Below are positions 47,136-57,913 of a DNA stretch of 64,000 nucleotides, piece by piece. The first letter of the stretch is position 1. Every line of letters starts with the position of its first letter. The notes beneath the pieces are model-generated. The model had not been told where the DNA came from, made no database searches, and saw only the letters and a list, made by a program, of their open reading frames with translations. Source of the DNA: Carnegiea gigantea (Eukaryota; Streptophyta; Magnoliopsida; Caryophyllales; Cactaceae); assembly GCA_029747015.1 (NCBI GenBank), contig JAKOGI010000104.1:62001-126000 (forward strand), written 5' to 3'. Made by a program: the position numbers and the translations under genes.

Positions 47136-47600
47136 AAGCTGGTGTGGCAAACCCTCAAGTTCGACTTAGCCAAAGCTAAGCTCAAGTTTGATTTAACCAA
47201 CATTCGGCTCGAGTTCGACTTGCATGCTTAGCGGGCCAAGCCCAAGCCACAACAAGTTTAGGCTCATTTTGGTTAAGCTCGCTTTTATTTATTTTGGGAG
47301 TAAGTTACATTATGGGTATAACTGTACTTATAATTTACATATTGATAATTCAACTTCAAAGCGCATCACTGATCCATATTGTTTCAAGATGGTCATTATA
47401 ATTCTTTAAAGTTATAATATATTTAGAATAAACCACAGGAAGATTTGAATCATATATACAAAATGCGAAGGCTTTGCTCAGCTTGATCTTCACTCATTCA
47501 AACTCGGCTTAGTCAAATCTTAGCTTGGATACAGTTTCTTAACAAGTCAAGCTAAATCTAGTCAAGCTCATGCTCGATTTAGGCCCAGTCTCACCTCATC
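47136..47600. repeat. AAGCTCAAGTTCGACTT-type dispersed repeat
   Basis: Variants of CTCAAGTTCGACTTAGCC, GGCTCGAGTTCGACTTG and TCAAGCTCATGCTCGATTT occur at both ends of a 460-bp stretch, partly in inverted orientation. This resembles the common plant GAGCTCGAGCTTGA class of non-autonomous repeats. Exact ends and target duplication could not be fixed. Confidence 0.5.
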
Positions 47601-48350
47601 AAATCTCAAGACCCTGTATTGAGTCAAGAGTGTCCCACACACACCTTTTGGGATGTCCTCAACCAAGGGCTAAGAGACCTATTTGTAGGGTCAAGTCTTC
47701 AAAACGTTGTAAACATTTCCTAGCTATTGTTTACCAACTTTTCATATATTTGTCAATGAAGCTTAATTTTAGTTTCCAAAATATTTAATCCTCTGCCACA
47801 AAAAAAAAAAATATTATACAAGTTGCTGAAAATCTAACAAGTTAAATCAATATTGTAAACCAGTCCTTTTCATCTTTATAAACTAGTTCTGTTCGTCTTT
47901 GAAAACATGATTTTAAACATGATTTTCTGTTGTCCCGCACCCATTTTGTGAAATTATGACAGTTATAAGTTGTTATGATGTTATCTTATGAAATTGAAGC
48001 TGAAAAAAAAGAATACTTTTGTTTAATTTGAGAAGGGATGCAATAATTATATAATGTCACCCTAAACAGGTCGTTATAATGAATAATCATTATTGTTAAG
48101 GGATAAATTAAAGAAAAATCAAAAAACAAGGATATGATATTCAGGTCAAACGGCTAGGGTTGAGTTGGGGTTGGATTTACATCTAATTGCAGGTTTTTCA
48201 AGTTTAGGTCGAGAAAATCATGTTCAGACCCTAAAATTTTTGGCCAGATTCAGGTTAATTTTCAGGTTGGATCAGTTTTTACCAAGTTTATATACATTTG
48301 TAGTAAAAGGTGGGTAGAATCAAATAACTATAATGTCACATTGGATAATG

Positions 48351-48770
48351 ATGTGGATTTTATGTTTAGTTTAAAAAACTCCTTTTACTTGCAAGTGTAC
48401 AAGATCAATTGTAGATTAGTGAGTATAGGGTGTTGATCCCATGAGAAACATTAACAATTTTAAATTTAGCTTTTATGAAAAAGAATAATTTCAGGGAGGA
48501 GCTCAATTATTAATATGAATTAAAGAAACAAGAGAAAAGCAAATGAGTTAAGAAAATAGAGAGAAATTAAATTAGATAAACATCTTGGATTTTAGATTTC
48601 ATCAATAACACAAATATTGAATCACTAACTCAAATGGGAATTCAATTAGTCTCTTATTTAATTTAAACTACAAGCACTAGGCCATGACTTAGAAAGATGA
48701 ATTATAATTGTCAAATGATATTATTTACCTGGTGGTTAGCATGAATCATTCTTTTTAGACATAGCTCATC
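48351..48770 (-). repeat. Inverted LTR arm, left
   Basis: This 420-bp sequence is the reverse complement of 49591-50015, with roughly 80-85% apparent identity. It begins TGTGGATTTTATG, the inverse of an LTR end AAAATCCACA. Shared blocks include GAATTAAAGAAACAAGAGAAAAGC and CACTAACTCAAATGGG. AATGA directly precedes it. The same five bases follow a CA at 49424-49428, so 48352-49423 could be a reversed solo LTR with a 5-bp duplication. That reading is tentative. Confidence 0.75.
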
Positions 48771-48834
48771 TAATCTATAGCATAAATTATTTAATTTTAA
48801 TAATTATAATTTTGAGCCTAATTGCATGGCATCA

Positions 48835-49056
48835 TTTTTTTTTTTTTAAACAATGGTAAATGGGTCCAGCCCACTAGGCCCCTATCACAGGGTTTACCCA
48901 GTGGACCTAAACGAACTAGGGGGCGGGGAATGTCAAAGCCTAGACCAAAGTCTAGGTCCACACACAAATGCACCGCAAATGTGCCCCCAGGTTTGAACCC
49001 AGGTGGGGGGGGGGGAACGTGTGGAGGGATGTCCATCCGGCCATCTCTTCTTTGAC
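48835..49056 (-). mobile_element. tRNA-derived SINE inserted in the left LTR
   Basis: A 222-bp insert is flanked by 14-bp direct repeats ATTGCATGGCATCA (48821-48834) and ATTGCATGGAATCA (49057-49070), one mismatch apart. On the minus strand it starts with an A-box-like region (GATGGCCGGATGG) and has a B-box-like GGGTTCAAACCT near 48990. It ends in a 12-A tail, seen as a T run on the plus strand. These are classical SINE features, and the insert is much more GC-rich than its surroundings. A long C run lies just before the B box. Confidence 0.85.
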
Positions 49057-49590
49057 ATTGCATGGAATCATATTAGCCTGTAAGGTGTAAAATGTAATTG
49101 ACATAACAAACTAAACTAGTGTAATCAACATAAATAAGCAATAGTATTAACATGCGTAAATAGGTCAGTTTTAAATATAAACTCAAAATTGTGCAACAAG
49201 AGACAAAAATAACCCCAAAAGAAGTTAGCAAAATAATGTTATTAATCAAGGATTCATCTTAATCCTAGATAAATATTTTAGCCGGTCATAGTTAGTGAAA
49301 ACATCATCAAAGTTGGTCTAGCCATTTCTCAATATTAGTATATTTCACTTTTTATGCCCAAATGTTGATACTCAATTACACAAACTATATAATCAATCAC
49401 AAATTCTCTAATTTAACTCACAAATGAGGCAAGAAGAGATAAGCAAAATTGCAAATAAAGCTTGTTTTCTTATAAACTTGTCAACCCAAATAGTTGTCTT
49501 AAAAAAAAAAAAAAACCTATCTACTCTCTAAAAAAATATGAAAGATAGAAGAGGAGGAAATGGAGGGATGCTTGGATGCTTGGAAGAGTG

Positions 49591-50015
49591 GATGAGTTCT
49601 GTCCAAAAAGAATGATTCATGTTAACTACTAGATAAATAACATCATTTGATAATTACAATTCATATTTCTAATTCATGACCCAATGCGTATAGCTTAGGT
49701 TGAAAAAGAGACTAATTGAACCCCCATTTGAGTTAGTGATTTAATATTTGCATTATTGGTAAAATTCAAAGTCCTAGATCTTTCTCTAATTTGATTTCTC
49801 TCTATTTTCTTGACTCATTTGCTTTTCTTTTGTTTCTTTAATTCATATTGATAATTGAACTCCTTCCTGGAATGATTTTTTTTTTGGTTGGAAAAACTAA
49901 ATTTTAAAATTGCTATTGTTACTCATGGAATTAGCACCATATACTCGCTAGTCTATAATTGATCTTGTGTACTTGCAAGTCAAAAGGGTTTTTGAAAGTA
50001 ACCATAAAATCTACA
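49591..50015 (+). repeat. 5' LTR remnant of the Ty3/Gypsy element, right inverted arm
   Basis: This is the 3' part of an LTR ending AAAATCTACA, directly upstream of a tRNA-Asp-type primer site. That order defines it as the 5' LTR of the downstream element. Homology to the left arm stops at about 49591; upstream sequence belongs to the reversed LTR or is unmatched. No TG start for this copy could be assigned. Confidence 0.75.
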
Positions 50016-50024
50016 TCAAGTTTT

Positions 50025-50044
50025 TGGCGCTGTTGCTGGGGAAT
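50025..50044 (+). other. tRNA-Asp-type primer-binding site
   Basis: TGGCGCTGTTGCTGGGGAAT differs from the standard TGGCGCCGTTGCCGGGGA-type site by C-to-T changes at two positions. Both are CpG in the standard form, which fits methylation-driven decay. Confidence 0.85.
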
Positions 50045-50451
50045 GAATAGTAGTTTTTAATTTTTTTTCCATTTATTCTTTTTATTTATTTATTTGTTTT
50101 TTACTTTTTTCTCTCTATCTTTCTCAACCCCCCATCCTTTTATTTTTTTGTTCATTATTTTTATTTCATTTTTCTTTATTTCTCATTCCATCCTAATCTA
50201 ATATATTTATTTCTATTATTTTGTTCATTTTATTTAATCTAACAGAACCTCTCCCTTTTATTTCGTTTCTTTTATTTTTTATTTTCCCCCTTGATCTTTA
50301 TTTATTTTTTTTCTTATTTCATTTGGTGATTATTGTGGTGGTGATTTTATTCTATTCTCTTGATTGTTTGTGGGTTACATTCATGGTGGACATTCTTTAT
50401 TCTTATATCTTAAAGAATATAATCTTGAAATTAAATGTTCTCTTAGTAGGA

Positions 50452-50867
50452 TGAGAGATAAGAAACCTGAATCTAAGAAAAAGATGGATGAAGAACAAGC
50501 TCTACCTAAGCAACTTAAGGAATATTTTGCTCCCACCACTTATGATTCACCTACGAGCATCGGTATGCCCATTGCGATAGGGTCATTTAAGATTAAGCAT
50601 TCTCTCATCCAAATGGTTCCACTCCCTTATGGGCAAGAGTTTGAAAATTCTTTCGGAGATGTTGATGCATTCTTCTTAAATTATGTCTCCAATGATGCTT
50701 TTCATTTGCATCTTTTTCCTTTCTATTTGAAAGATAAAACTAAAGCTTGGCTAGATAGTAAGGAAAATATCAACAGTTGGGATCAAATGCAAAAAGAATT
50801 CTTGAGAAAGTTTTTCCGTATTGATAAACCGGCTGCTTTAAGACGTGCTATAACCACTTTCTCATAA
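50452..50867 (+). pseudogene. gag fragment of the Ty3/Gypsy element
   Basis: The frame reads a retrotransposon gag with YDSPTSIGMPI, FGDVDAFFLNYV, DAFHLHLFPFYLKDKTKAWL, WDQMQKEFLRKFF and RRAITTF, the capsid helices of plant gypsy gag. It ends in a premature stop. Further gag-like scraps continue in other frames to about 51.3 kb. Confidence 0.85.
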
Positions 50868-52183
50868 GATAAAAATGAACAACTGCATGAAAGTTAGGGA
50901 AAGATTTAAAGAGTTATTAGGAAGTTAGTCTCACCATGAGGTCCCTATGTGACAACTCATCCAGAGTTTCTATTCTGGATTAGATAAGCATAATAAGCAG
51001 ATGGTTGATGCATCTTGTGGTAGTAGTTTCTTATATAAAATTCCTAAAGAAGGTTGAGAATTGTTTGAATATTTGAGTGAAAATTCACACTATATGCTAC
51101 TTCCTCACATTCTGATTTACCTGAGCAATTTAAAAATAAAGGGGCATTTATGAGATTTTTACATTCAATTGACCTTTCTAATAAAGTTGATGTTTTAACT
51201 AAAAAATTTGATCAATTGTTATGCATGAAAAAAGTATCTAATGCCCCCTTTATGCAAGATGTGTATTTGATTTGTGCTAGTCTCATGCATGCATGACTGT
51301 CCCTGTGTTGGTAAGTTTGACTCCGTGACTGAACAAGTGAATCATGTCTAAGGATTTCCTCTATCCAATAATTCCTTATCCAATAATCCTTATTTTAATA
51401 CTTATAATCATGGTTGGAGGAATCATCCTAACTTTTCATGGAGGTCTCAAAATATTGGGAATCCTCAAGGTTAGTCTAGCAGACCTACCCTTTCTGGTTT
51501 CCAAAATAAGAGATATGCTTCTTCTCCTTTTCATCAAGCTCCATCTATGAGCTCTGATATAGACAATGTAATTTTTGCTATTGGTATCTTGACTTCTGTT
51601 GTGCAAAATGTTGATTCTAAGGTTCAAAAAATTGAGCCTAAAATGCACATTATTGACTCTCACTCACAATCTATAGCTAAGACAGAAACTTAACTTCAGC
51701 AAATAGCCATAGCTATAGGTAAAAGAGCAGGAAAAAAACTTCCAAGTCATCTCATACAAAACCCTAATGCCCAACAATTTGAACAATTGAAAGTTGTAAT
51801 GATTCTTTTGAGTGGTAAAGAAGTTGATAACAACGTGCGTGAAAAGTAACATGATAAAAAGGAAAGATTTAAGACCATTAGGAATGACCTTAAAATTGAA
51901 AGGAAAATGACCTATCTCCTTCCCCTGTTATGTCTAATCCCATTATCACATATAAGTCAAGGGTTTCTTATCCTCAAGCTTTGGATGCACCATTCCCTTC
52001 TAAGAAAGATAAGTAAAGAGATGGCATTCTAAAGACCTTTAAGCAAGTAAGATCAATCTCTCCCCTTTGGAAGCAATTAGATAGATCCTGACTTATGCTA
52101 AGTTCCTTAAAGACACTTTAAAAAGAAAATCTAAAGATGACAAGTCTAAAAAGGCTTTTCTAAGTAAATAACTGAGCTCAATT

Positions 52184-52402
52184 TTGAAATGTAGCACTCC
52201 ATCTAAGTTCAAAGATCATGGTGTTGCTACTAATTCATGCTATATGGATAATCACAAAATTGAAAGGGCACTTTTGGATTTTGGTTCTAATGTTAATTTG
52301 ATATCATATTTTGTTTACTTCGAGTTGGGATTGGATGAATTAAAAGCTTCAAACTGTACCCTTCAACTTGCTGATATGTCAGTTAGAACTCCTATGAGGT
52401 AG
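52184..52402 (+). pseudogene. Retropepsin-like protease fragment
   Basis: The reading IERALLDFGSNVNLISYFVYFELGL followed by LQLADMSVRTP matches the protease region of Athila-like gypsy elements (KALCDLGASINLMPxSVYxxLGL and LQLADRSVxxP). The active-site triad is DFG here and DLG in relatives. The frame stops before the end of the domain. Confidence 0.8.
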
Positions 52403-52919
52403 ATAAATGATGTCTTGGTCCAAATTGATAAAGGATTCTTTCTGTTGATTTTGTTAAGCTGGACATGGACCTAGTCAAGCTTCTAAGTAAATTTCTTTTA
52501 TTTTAGGGCGTCTCTTTCTAGCCACAGCTAATGGCACCATTAACTATAGGTCGAGAGTGATGGATGTCTAATTCATGAACATGTTAGGATTAACATTTTT
52601 AAAGTTTCTTCTCAACTTGTGTTTAAAGATGATTCTAAATGCTTCTTTGTTGATATGATTGATGAAATAATTGAAGAAGTTTTATCTACTATTTTGAGCA
52701 ATGATCCCTTAGGAACCTGTCTTTCTCATGGGGATTTGAGCTTATTTAACTTAGGAAGTACAGTAGATGAGGTGGATTCTAATCTTGACCCCACTCATCA
52801 TCTTAAGTCTTCCTCATGGGTGTCCACTTATGAACCCCTTCCCACCTTTGGCTAGTTCTCCTATGCTACCTTCTGTTGTGTTCCCACCTAAACTTGAGTT
52901 GAAACATCTTCCTGATTCA

Positions 52920-53850
52920 CTCAAGTGCGTGTTTATAGGCGCCAAAGAGACTCTACCTATCATTATATCTTTTCTTTTATCTTGTGATCAAGAGAAAGAG
53001 TTGATTCGTATCTTATCAGATCATAAGGGTGCTATTGGATGGTCAATTACTAATTTGAAAGGGATTAGTCCCACTATTTGCATGCACATAATTCACTTAG
53101 AGGACAATGCCAAACCTGTTAGAGAAATGCAACATAGACTGAACCCTCATATGAAAGAAGTTGTTCAGAAAGAGGTAGTAAATCTTTAGGATTTGAGCAT
53201 TATCTATCCAATTTCTGATAATCAATGGGTCAGTCCTGTTTAACTGGTCCCTAAGAAATCTGGCATAACTATGGTAAAAAAACAATGATGGTGAACCAAT
53301 TCCTACTAGACAGGCCACGGGATGGAGGGTGTGCATTGATTATAGAAAGCTGATTTCTTTCACTAGAAATGATCATTTCCCCCTCCTGTTTGAAAAAATT
53401 AACTGGACAAAGTTTTTACTGTTTCTTACATGGGTATTTTGGTTACAACCAAATTCATGTATATTCGAGGACTAAGAGAAATGACCTTTACATGCCCATC
53501 TGGTACATTTGCCTATCAGAGAATGCCTTTGGGTTGTGTAATGTACCTTTCACATTTCAAAGAAGCATGATGGCCATATTTTTTAGTTGTCTTGATAATT
53601 TGATGCAAGTGTTTATAGGTGATTTATCTATTTTTGGTTCTTCTTTTGATGCGTCCTTGATAATTTATCCACTGTGGTGGAAAGATGTGAGGAAGTGAAT
53701 TTTGTCTTAAGTTGGAAAAAATTATCCAATGTGCTGAAAAAATGTGAAGAAGTGAATCTTATCTTAAGTTGAAAAAAAATTACTTTATGGTCCAAGAAAG
53801 GATTTTGTTGGGTCATATAGTATCTAAAAAGGGGATTGAGGTTGATAAAG
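52920..53850 (+). pseudogene. Reverse transcriptase fragment
   Basis: Across three frames the order is HKGAIGWSITNLKGISP, RRLNPxMKEVV-like RLNPHMKEVVQKEVVNL, PISDNQWVSPV, CIDYRKL, MPLGLCNVPxTFQ-like, MQVFIGDLSIFGSSFD and LLGHIVSKKGIEVDKAK. The catalytic YxDD-equivalent (FMDD in relatives) is FIGD, so the first catalytic aspartate is lost. Seven or more stops or shifts are present. A roughly 60-bp repeat near 53680-53770 duplicates the RCEEVNF-like stretch. Confidence 0.88.
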
Positions 53851-54420
53851 CCAAGGTTGATCTGATTTTTAATCTACCTATACCTACTTCTATGAAGCAA
53901 GTCAGATCATTCATTGGTCATGCTGGTTTATCTGTAGGAGATTTATTAAGGATTTAGTAAAGTGGCTAGGCCGTTTACTAATCTCCTTACTAAAAATGCT
54001 CTTTTTATATTTGATAAGTCCTGTGTGAAAGCTTTTGAAAAGGTTCGATCCTTATTTGTGTTAGCCTTATTGTACAGCCTCCTAATTTTTCTCTTCCATT
54101 TGAGATTATGTGTAATGTATTTGATTTTGCTGTTGGGGTTGTTTTGGGTCAAAGGATGAATAAAATGCCTCATGTCATATACTATGCTAAGAGAACTCTA
54201 ACTGATACCCAAAAGAATTATTCAACTACTGAAAAAGAGTTGTTAGCTATAGTATTTGCACTTGATAAAATTTTTTCATACCTTTTGTGCTCAAAAGTGA
54301 TTACGTTTACTAGCAATGCTGCATTGAAACACTTAATAGCCGAGAATGACACCCAGTCAATACTCATTAGGTGGATATTGGTGCTCTAAGAGTTTGATAT
54401 TGAAACAAAGGATAGGAAAG
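53850..54420 (+). pseudogene. RNase H fragment
   Basis: The stretch runs from MKQVRSFIGHAG through RPFTNLLTKNALF to VIYYAKRTLTDTQKNYSTTEKELLAIVFALDK and LKHLIAENDTQSILIRWIL, a Ty3 RNase H. The first catalytic Asp (CDASD in relatives) reads CNVFD, and TDHAALK has become TSNAALK. Two of the acidic active-site residues are therefore lost; the Glu of EKELLA remains. Confidence 0.88.
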
Positions 54421-54639
54421 ATTATGAAAATTCAGTCACAGACCACTTGCATAGGATTTTTACTGAGCACACTGATGACTTAGTTCTTTTTTTTGCCTAT
54501 TTCCCTGATGAATAATTGTTTATTGTGTCACATGCCTCTCTCTCTTGGTTTGCTCATATTGCGAATTACCTTGCTACTGGAAAGATTCCTCTTTAGTGAT
54601 CTAAATAAGAGAAAGATAGATTCTTCTTACAAGTAAGAC

Positions 54640-55330
54640 ATTACTATTGGGAAGACCCTTATCTTTTTAAACATTGTCCTGACCAAGTGGTGCGTGGGTG
54701 TGTCCCCGAGAGTGAAATTCATAGTATACTGACCTTTTGTCACTCTTGTGCTTGTGATGGTCATTTCGGAGGTCATAGGACAACTGCTAAAGTCCTATAA
54801 AGTGGGTTTTATTGGCCCACTCTGTTTCGTGATGCTCACCATATCTATCCTGCTTGTGCACGTTGTCAACATACGGATGCCTTGTCTCATCGTGATATGA
54901 TGCCCTTTTTTCCTATTCTAATTGTTGAGATATTTTATGTATGGGACATTGATTTTATGGGTCCTTTCCCCCCATCTTTTAGATTTGTTTACACATTGGT
55001 TGTTATAGATTATGTGTCAAAGTGGGTGAAAACTCTAGTTACCAAGACCAATGACCATGAGGTTGCGATCAGGTTTATAAAAGAGTACATTTTCTATCAA
55101 TATGGGAGCCCTAGAGCTATCATTAGTGATGGAGGTACCCCCTTTTGTCACCAGTCTTTTAAGACTTTGCTTAAAAAGTATCATGTGACTCATAAAGCAG
55201 CTTCCCCCTATCACTCTCAGACTAGTAGTCTATACTTAAAAAATGGTTTGAACCAACAGAACAGACTAGTCTTTAAGATTGCATCATGCTCTATAGGCTT
55301 ATCGTACTGCTTATAAGACTCCCATAGGGA
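54640..55330 (+). pseudogene. Integrase fragment
   Basis: A zinc-binding HHCC region (CHSCACDGHFGGHRTT, GFYWPTLFRDAH, CARCQ) is followed by the catalytic core. The core shows IDFMGPFPPSF, VVIDYVSKWVKTL, YGSPRAIISDGGTPFC and THKAASPYHSQTS. The two core Asp residues are present; the Glu region is altered (LKNGLNQQN). Frame breaks follow. Confidence 0.9.
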
Positions 55331-56110
55331 TGTCTCCTTCGCGCCTTTTTTTCGGTACGGCTTGTCCCTTGCCAGTTGAGCTAGAACACTATGCCTTTTG
55401 GGCTATTAAAGTTTTTAATTTTGATATCAGATAAGTGGGTTCTAACTGTAGTTCTCAATTGAATAAGTTGGATGAATTGTATAATAAACCCTATGAGAAT
55501 ACTAAGATTTATAAAGCCAAAACCAAAGTTTTTCATGATAAAATAATTTCTCGTAAATCTGTTGAACCTAATCAGAACGTTTGACTTTTTAACTTTAAGT
55601 TTAAGCTGTTTCCTGTTAAGTTGAGATCTAGATAGGATGGTCCTTTTATTGTCCAACAAGTTTTTTCCTCTAGGGTAGTCCAAATTTGGGATCTCCAAGC
55701 TAGTCGAGTTCTTACTATCAATGGTCAACAGTTGAAACCTATTGTAAATGATGAGATTAAGCTTGGTTTGATTGACTCCATCAATCTAGTAGACCCTATT
55801 TACTATGATTAGTGGATGAGACATTGTTTGGTTGAAGATATAAAGCGTAGTGCCTGTTGGGAGGCAACTCATTATTTTTAGGTGAGTTTGAGTCTTTTTT
55901 TTTTTTTTTGGTTCAAGGTGTGCTTGTATTTTAGAGTGTGATGCTTTACTTGGTTTTTGGCTATTGTGGTTAGTGATGGTTTTGAAAGTATCTATAGAAC
56001 TAGCTTGATAAGCTTATATGGAAATGATTTCTTCATGCTAAAGGTTGTATTGCGCCTTTCTTCATCGTTTTTTTTTTCCTTTCTACATTGAGGATAATGG
56101 AAGGTTTAGG

Positions 56111-57802
56111 TGTGAGGAGAATGCAAAAATGAAAATTTTGAAGAAAATTTAACTTGAAAATCTTTGGGTAAATTTCATTTTGGAAAGCGTTTAATTTGAA
56201 TGTTCTGATTATGCATGTTCTACACTTTTCTCTAGATTTGATTCATGTGACCCATGCTCATTGGAGATTATTTCTAGTTTTAATTAGTTGATGACCAAAA
56301 TTTTTGTTGTGCTAGTGTCACCGTATAGTCGATTTTGAGGTTGAGAACCCCATTTTCAATGTCATTATGAGCATTTAATAAGTGCCGAGTTCCCCGTTGA
56401 CTTTTAATCAATAAATAAAATCAATTCAATTAATTAAGTTTTGATTCTGGTACATATATTAAGGTTGTATCTCTATTCATATCTTTAATAGGCTGAATAT
56501 GTACTTAGTGTTTATAAAACTGTTTATCTTTATTCATATCTTTATCTGCTCAAGAAAATATATGGAATCAAGTAGTTTGAACAAGTTCAAAAAAAAATTC
56601 AAAAGAAAAAAAGAGACAAATAAATTGATTTGGCATTAGGGACTTGATTTTAAAGATGCTCTTGTGATTTTTGCTATGTGGGATGAAGTCTTATACTCAC
56701 ATGTTGCTACAAGTTTGACATTGGATGCTTAATTTGCTTGAATTTTAGCCTATTGACTTAGTTGGAATTAGACATATTTAATGATGGGTTGTGGGTTAGT
56801 AGTGAACTAATCTATGTGATTTTAAGTGGATATGCATAGTTGGACTATTTGATTTTATTCCCTAATCTTGTTCTACTCAATGAGTTAAATATATGCATTA
56901 TCACTTATAAAAATATATTTCAAATACTTTAAGCGAGTATATGGAAGAAAAATCTCATATAAAGATACGAGTCATCAAATAACTGTAGCCATCCAGGATT
57001 AAATGCGATGTTGATAACTGGATTAGATAAATGGATTTGGAGGTTGAAATTTAAAAAGTTGGTCGGAGTTGATCGGGGTTAGAGCAAACTGGAAGGAGTT
57101 GAAAGGGACTAGAACAAGTTGGAAAAACTTAGAAAGATTAGAAGGAGTTTCAAAACTGTATGATTTGATAATTTTTGTTTTAAGTATATTGTGCTGTTTT
57201 TATTTATTAATGTTGACAAGTGGCAACATTTGTACATCAAAAAATGCTATTCAAATAAGTCTTTTTCTTTTTGGGTTTGTTTATGAATCAAAATTTAGAA
57301 CCTTTCAGAATTCAAATATAAAATGTGTGAATAACTAAAATATATAAAGATGTTTTTATATTTCTATTGTTAAATTAATTACATTGTTCAGTCATCACCT
57401 TTTAAGATCAGATAGAGAGAGAGGGATAGATAGACAATGAGGGCAATTCTACACTTGAGACATAATATTAGTAGGAGAAAATTAGGTCATTAGGTTAAAA
57501 TATAGCAGCTAAGAAGAAATAAATGTGAGTGGAATATAGAGAATTTTTTTTTAAAGAATTATCAAATGATAAATGATTAACAAAGGTACACTCTATGTTG
57601 TTTTCTGGAATTTCTACATCTTTAATTATTTTCTCTCCTTTGATCAAATATAATAGGAAAATGTTTAGTTTATTTATTTTAAATAGGTTTGGTCACATTT
57701 TTCTTTATGTTAATATAATTTTCTTAGTTCTAATCTATAAGTAAAAAATCAATACAAAAAGTTCAATGTTAAAAAAATTAAAGCAAAAAGTCTCAATGTT
57801 CG
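56111..57802. other. Probable 3' tail of the Ty3/Gypsy element and AT-rich DNA
   Basis: An A-rich stretch at 56585-56625 (AAAAGAAAAAAAGAGAC) resembles 3' non-coding parts of related gypsy elements. At 57060-57140 a degenerate AGTTGGAAxxAGTTG repeat occurs, echoed at 57965-58040. No gene was recognised. Confidence 0.45.
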
Positions 57803-57846
57803 CATATATATGTATACATATATATATATACACACACACACACTCT

Positions 57847-57913
<67 letters not shown>
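57803..57913. repeat. Compound microsatellite (AT)n-(AC)n-(AT)n
   Basis: A TA-rich lead passes into two blocks of CA repeats, the longer about 50 bp, then back to TA units. The alternating purine-pyrimidine run is 110 bp, a candidate for Z-DNA or cruciform formation. Confidence 0.95.

Larger units (their letters stand above)
50016..56110 (+). mobile_element. Ty3/Gypsy retrotransposon, Athila/Tat-like, degenerate internal region
   Basis: The order is primer site, gag, protease, RT, RNase H, integrase, the plant Ty3/Gypsy arrangement. All frames are broken by stops and shifts. A late motif GTGCCTGTTGGGAGGCAAC (about 55850) and a CATTGAGGATAATGG-x-GGTTTAGGTGTGAGG block (about 56083-56112) match the 3' end of related elements. 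No 3' LTR matching the 5' arm was found up to 60 kb, so the element is probably truncated or the LTR is lost. Confidence 0.9.

Noticed and set aside
50221..50454. 77-aa hydrophobic frame before gag
   Set aside because: Reading of the T-rich untranslated leader of the gypsy element.
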